This document shows, piece by piece, positions 4,515-6,441 of a DNA stretch of 6,441 bases. The DNA is taken from the NCBI GenBank assembly GCA_023390955.1, contig JAEWBW010000579.1, forward strand, positions 1 to 6,441. Direction: 5' to 3'. The stretch is from Pseudomonadota bacterium. GTDB taxonomy: Bacteria; Pseudomonadota; Alphaproteobacteria; Rhizobiales; Xanthobacteraceae. Numbering within the stretch: the first letter of the stretch is position 1; the number at the start of each line of letters is the position of its first letter. Below the pieces are notes generated by a model. It was not told the origin of the DNA and made no database searches. It worked only from the letters and a program-made list of their open reading frames with translations. Both the position numbers and the translations under genes were made by a program.

Positions 4515-5717
4515 CTAGCTGCTCGTGTCGCTCACGAGGGTCTGCACCCGCACCAGCTCCGTTTCCAGATCGCGCTCGACATCGGCCGCGCGGATCTCGA
4601 GCACGCGGTAGTCGCGCGCCTCGAGCCATGAACGCCGCGAGGCGCGGTCCGCCGCGATCGTCTCGCCTTCGCCCACATTGACCAGCTCGATCGCGATCCG
4701 GTGCGGGAACGAGACGAAATCCGGGATGTGGCGGCCGACCGGGGTCTGGCGCTTGAACTGACCGGCAAAGCGCCGGTCGCGGGTCAGCGCCTGCCAGAGC
4801 AGCCGCTCGGCATCCGTGGGGTTGCGGCGGAGCAGGCGCGCGAGCCCCCGCACCGTGCTGCCGCTATCGGGCGTCCCGCCGCCCTGCCCGTGCTCGGCCA
4901 GAAGCGCGCGCAGCCGCGTCGCCTGCTCGCCGTCGAGCACGCCGCCCTTGGCCGGCCCCTTGCGCCCCTCGGCGATCGCCATGACCACGCCGTGCAGGGT
5001 GTGCATGTCCTGCTTGGTCGGATCCATGCGGGTAAAAATATTGCGCAGATTCACCAGCATGGTGTCGCGCTTCTCGGCCGGACGCAGGAATTCGACCTTG
5101 TCGAGCTCGCGCACGAGATTGTCGAAGAAGGCGCCCATCTGGTGCTGTGACGCCCGCTCCGAGCGCTCCGGCATGGCGTGCGGCAGCGCGCCGGACGTTG
5201 CCCGCTTGAACAGCTCGTAGCCGACCAGCAGCACGGCCTGCGCCAGGTTCAGCGAGGCAAAGCCCGGATTGACCGGGAAGGTGACGAGCCGGTTGGCAAG
5301 GCCGACCTCCTCGTTGGTCAGGCCCCAGCGCTCCCGGCCGAACAGGATGCCCGCCTTGCCCCCCGTGGCGATGTGTCCGGAGATCTCGGCCGCGGCTGCC
5401 TCCGGCCCGACCACGGGCTTGGCCTGGTCATGGGCGCGGGCCGAGGTCGCGTAGAGCAAATCGAGGTCGGCGACCGCCTGCTCGACCGTGTCGAACAGTT
5501 CGGCCTGCGCCAGGATGTGGTCGGCGCCGGCCGCCGCCCGCTGGGCCGCAATGTTGGGCCAGCCGTCACGGGGATTGACGATGCGCATGCGGCTCAGGGC
5601 AAAATTGCCCATGGCGCGCGCGGCCATGCCGATGTTCTCGCCGAGCTGCGGCTCCACCAGGATCACGACGGGACCGTCGAGGGCGAGGCCCGCCTTGCTC
5701 TTGTCAGTACCCGACAT
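4515..5717 (-). CDS. trmJ: TrmJ-type tRNA (cytidine/uridine-2'-O)-methyltransferase fused to a DUF559 nuclease-like domain
   Basis: Residues 14-250 are a SPOUT-class methyltransferase of the TrmJ family, which 2'-O-methylates position 32 in the tRNA anticodon loop using S-adenosylmethionine. The three family motifs are present: NIGMAARAMGNF (28-39), GILFGRERWGLTNEE (123-137) and FPVNPGFASLNLAQAV (147-162), which builds the cofactor knot. E. coli TrmJ ends near 246 residues; this protein has 400. After a Gly-rich linker (about 278-287), residues 289-395 resemble DUF559, a Vsr/restriction-like fold: TDAERLLWQAL, FKRQTPVGRHIPDF, IAIEL, then DRASRRSWLEARDYRVLEI. Asp333 and Glu344 of the expected metal site are kept, but the usual ELDG-x-x-H stretch reads ELVNVGEGE, so cleavage activity is doubtful. 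The frame is continuous. The upstream site, GAAGCGAG, is weak. The N-terminal assignment is firm; the role of the fused domain is unknown. Confidence 0.93.
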   Translation of the reverse strand: MSGTDKSKAGLALDGPVVILVEPQLGENIGMAARAMGNFALSRMRIVNPRDGWPNIAAQRAAAGADHILAQAELFDTVEQAVADLDLLYATSARAHDQAKPVVGPEAAAAEISGHIATGGKAGILFGRERWGLTNEEVGLANRLVTFPVNPGFASLNLAQAVLLVGYELFKRATSGALPHAMPERSERASQHQMGAFFDNLVRELDKVEFLRPAEKRDTMLVNLRNIFTRMDPTKQDMHTLHGVVMAIAEGRKGPAKGGVLDGEQATRLRALLAEHGQGGGTPDSGSTVRGLARLLRRNPTDAERLLWQALTRDRRFAGQFKRQTPVGRHIPDFVSFPHRIAIELVNVGEGETIAADRASRRSWLEARDYRVLEIRAADVERDLETELVRVQTLVSDTSS

Positions 5718-6053
5718 CTCGCTTCGCTTTCACTCTTCGTCTCAAGGCCTTGCGCAGGCCGCCTGAGGGGCTGATTCAGGCCGGTCATCAGCCGGCTCCA
5801 CGTTCGCCTGTCGTTTGCCTGTCCTGACAGAATTCTCAAGGGAAATAACGGGGTTAGAATCGGCTTTTGAATCTCGCCCGGAGCCTTGTCCCCGTCCCGG
5901 CCGGGCTATCAGCCGCGGCTGCCCATCTGCGGATGCTGGATCGGCTAAAAGTGCATAATCGCTTGGCTTTCGCCCGCCCTTCGGCAGTGCTATGAGGCGG
6001 CGGATATTCCCTTTCGCGCCCCCGGGCGCCGTTCCCAAGAGGCTTCTCCGATC
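5718..6053. promoter_or_regulatory. Intergenic region between divergent trmJ and icd
   Basis: No gene is supported in these 336 bases. The minus-strand frame at 5742-6206 runs into icd antisense and has no family-like segments. A candidate -10 box for icd, CATAAT, lies at 5954-5959, 94 bases before the start, but no -35 box stands at the right distance. Other elements are a CCTGTC direct repeat (5807-5812, 5818-5823), whose second copy also pairs with GACAG at 5826-5830; three GANTC sites (5773, 5857, 5869); a 12-bp palindrome CAGCCGCGGCTG at 5910-5921; and GCGCCC/GGGCGC at 6016-6029 in the expected icd leader. None can be tied to a regulator from sequence alone. Confidence 0.4.
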
Positions 6054-6441
6054 ATGGCAAAAATCAAGGTATCCAATCCCGTCGTCGAACTCGATGGCGA
6101 CGAGATGACCCGGATCATCTGGCAGTACATCAAGGACAAGCTGATCACCCCGTTCCTGGATGTCGAGCTGCAGTATTTCGACCTGGGCATGGAGTACCGC
6201 GACCACACCAACGATCAGGTCACCATCGACGCCGCCGAGGCCATCAAGAAGGTCGGCGTCGGCGTCAAGTGCGCCACCATCACTCCGGACGAGGCCCGGG
6301 TTGAGGAGTTCAAGCTCAAGCAGATGTGGAAGTCGCCGAACGGCACCATCCGCAACATCCTCGGCGGCGTGATCTTCCGCGAGCCGATCATCTGCAAGAA
6401 CGTGCCGCGCCTGGTTCCCGGCTGGACCAAGCCGATCATCA
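6054..6441 (+). CDS. icd: NADP-dependent isocitrate dehydrogenase, N-terminal part, runs off the right edge
   Basis: Icd oxidatively decarboxylates isocitrate to 2-oxoglutarate in the TCA cycle, making NADPH. The first 129 residues are present. They match the eukaryotic-type homodimeric NADP enzyme, not the E. coli type: VVELDGDEMTRIIWQYIKDK (10-29), CATITPDEARVEEFKLKQMW (73-92) and KSPNGTIRNILGGVIFREPI (93-112). Ser94, Arg100 and Arg109 fall at the same numbers as the isocitrate-binding residues of human IDH1; the Arg132 equivalent lies just past the window end. The ATG at 6054 gives the expected N-terminus MAKIKVSNPV and has AGAGG eleven bases upstream, a rather long spacing. It is divergent from trmJ. 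Confidence 0.96.
   Translation, partial: MAKIKVSNPVVELDGDEMTRIIWQYIKDKLITPFLDVELQYFDLGMEYRDHTNDQVTIDAAEAIKKVGVGVKCATITPDEARVEEFKLKQMWKSPNGTIRNILGGVIFREPIICKNVPRLVPGWTKPII

Noticed and set aside
5178..5774. Plus-strand frame of 198 codons opposite trmJ
   Set aside because: It mirrors conserved TrmJ motifs on the other strand and has low-complexity, GC-driven content.
5742..6206. Minus-strand frame of 154 codons between trmJ and icd
   Set aside because: It runs antisense through the icd start and contains no recognisable family segments. It is a GC-rich chance frame.

Overview
The window looks like a chromosomal stretch from a high-GC alphaproteobacterium of the Bradyrhizobium/Rhodopseudomonas type. 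This rests on protein character, not a database match: an ATP-synthase inhibitor zeta subunit (an alphaproteobacterial family) divergent from purC, a eukaryotic-type NADP isocitrate dehydrogenase, and core genes near 68-70% GC in the lines counted by hand.

Layout. (1) 1-247, minus: 5' part of purC (purine synthesis), leaving the window on the left. (2) 537-860, plus: the F1-ATPase inhibitor zeta subunit gene, followed by a strong terminator hairpin at 895-922. (3) 1032-1961, plus: a lone gene for a two-part nucleotide-binding protein. Its C-terminal half is a TIR-like domain of the type found in CBASS/Pycsar effectors, so it is a candidate NAD-cleaving anti-phage effector. (4) 2014-2979, minus: a LysR-type regulator, divergent from (5) 3089-3916, plus: a PEP mutase/isocitrate lyase superfamily enzyme. 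(6) 3903-4391, minus: cyanase cynS, whose end overlaps the end of gene 5 by 14 bp. (7) 4515-5717, minus: a TrmJ-type tRNA ribose methyltransferase fused to a DUF559 nuclease-like domain. A near-perfect palindrome lies between genes 6 and 7. (8) 6054 to the window end, plus: the start of icd.

The most notable structure is a perfect 30-bp direct repeat. The last eight codons, stop codon and next three bases of the zeta gene (834-863) recur at 1976-2005, 14 bases after the TIR gene stop. The TIR gene, lower in GC than its neighbours in the lines counted, therefore sits between two copies of the zeta 3' end. It looks like a roughly 1.1-kb cassette inserted at the end of a conserved gene without breaking it, much as genomic islands use tRNA 3' ends. 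No integrase or transposase is visible, so the mechanism is open.

How the genes relate. Most are independent housekeeping or metabolic units (purine synthesis, ATP synthase control, tRNA modification, TCA cycle). The LysR regulator and the PEP mutase-like enzyme form a classical divergent regulator/target pair. CynS turns cyanate plus bicarbonate into ammonia and CO2; no cyanate transporter or carbonic anhydrase gene is in the window. No rRNA, tRNA, CRISPR array or recognisable insertion sequence was seen.
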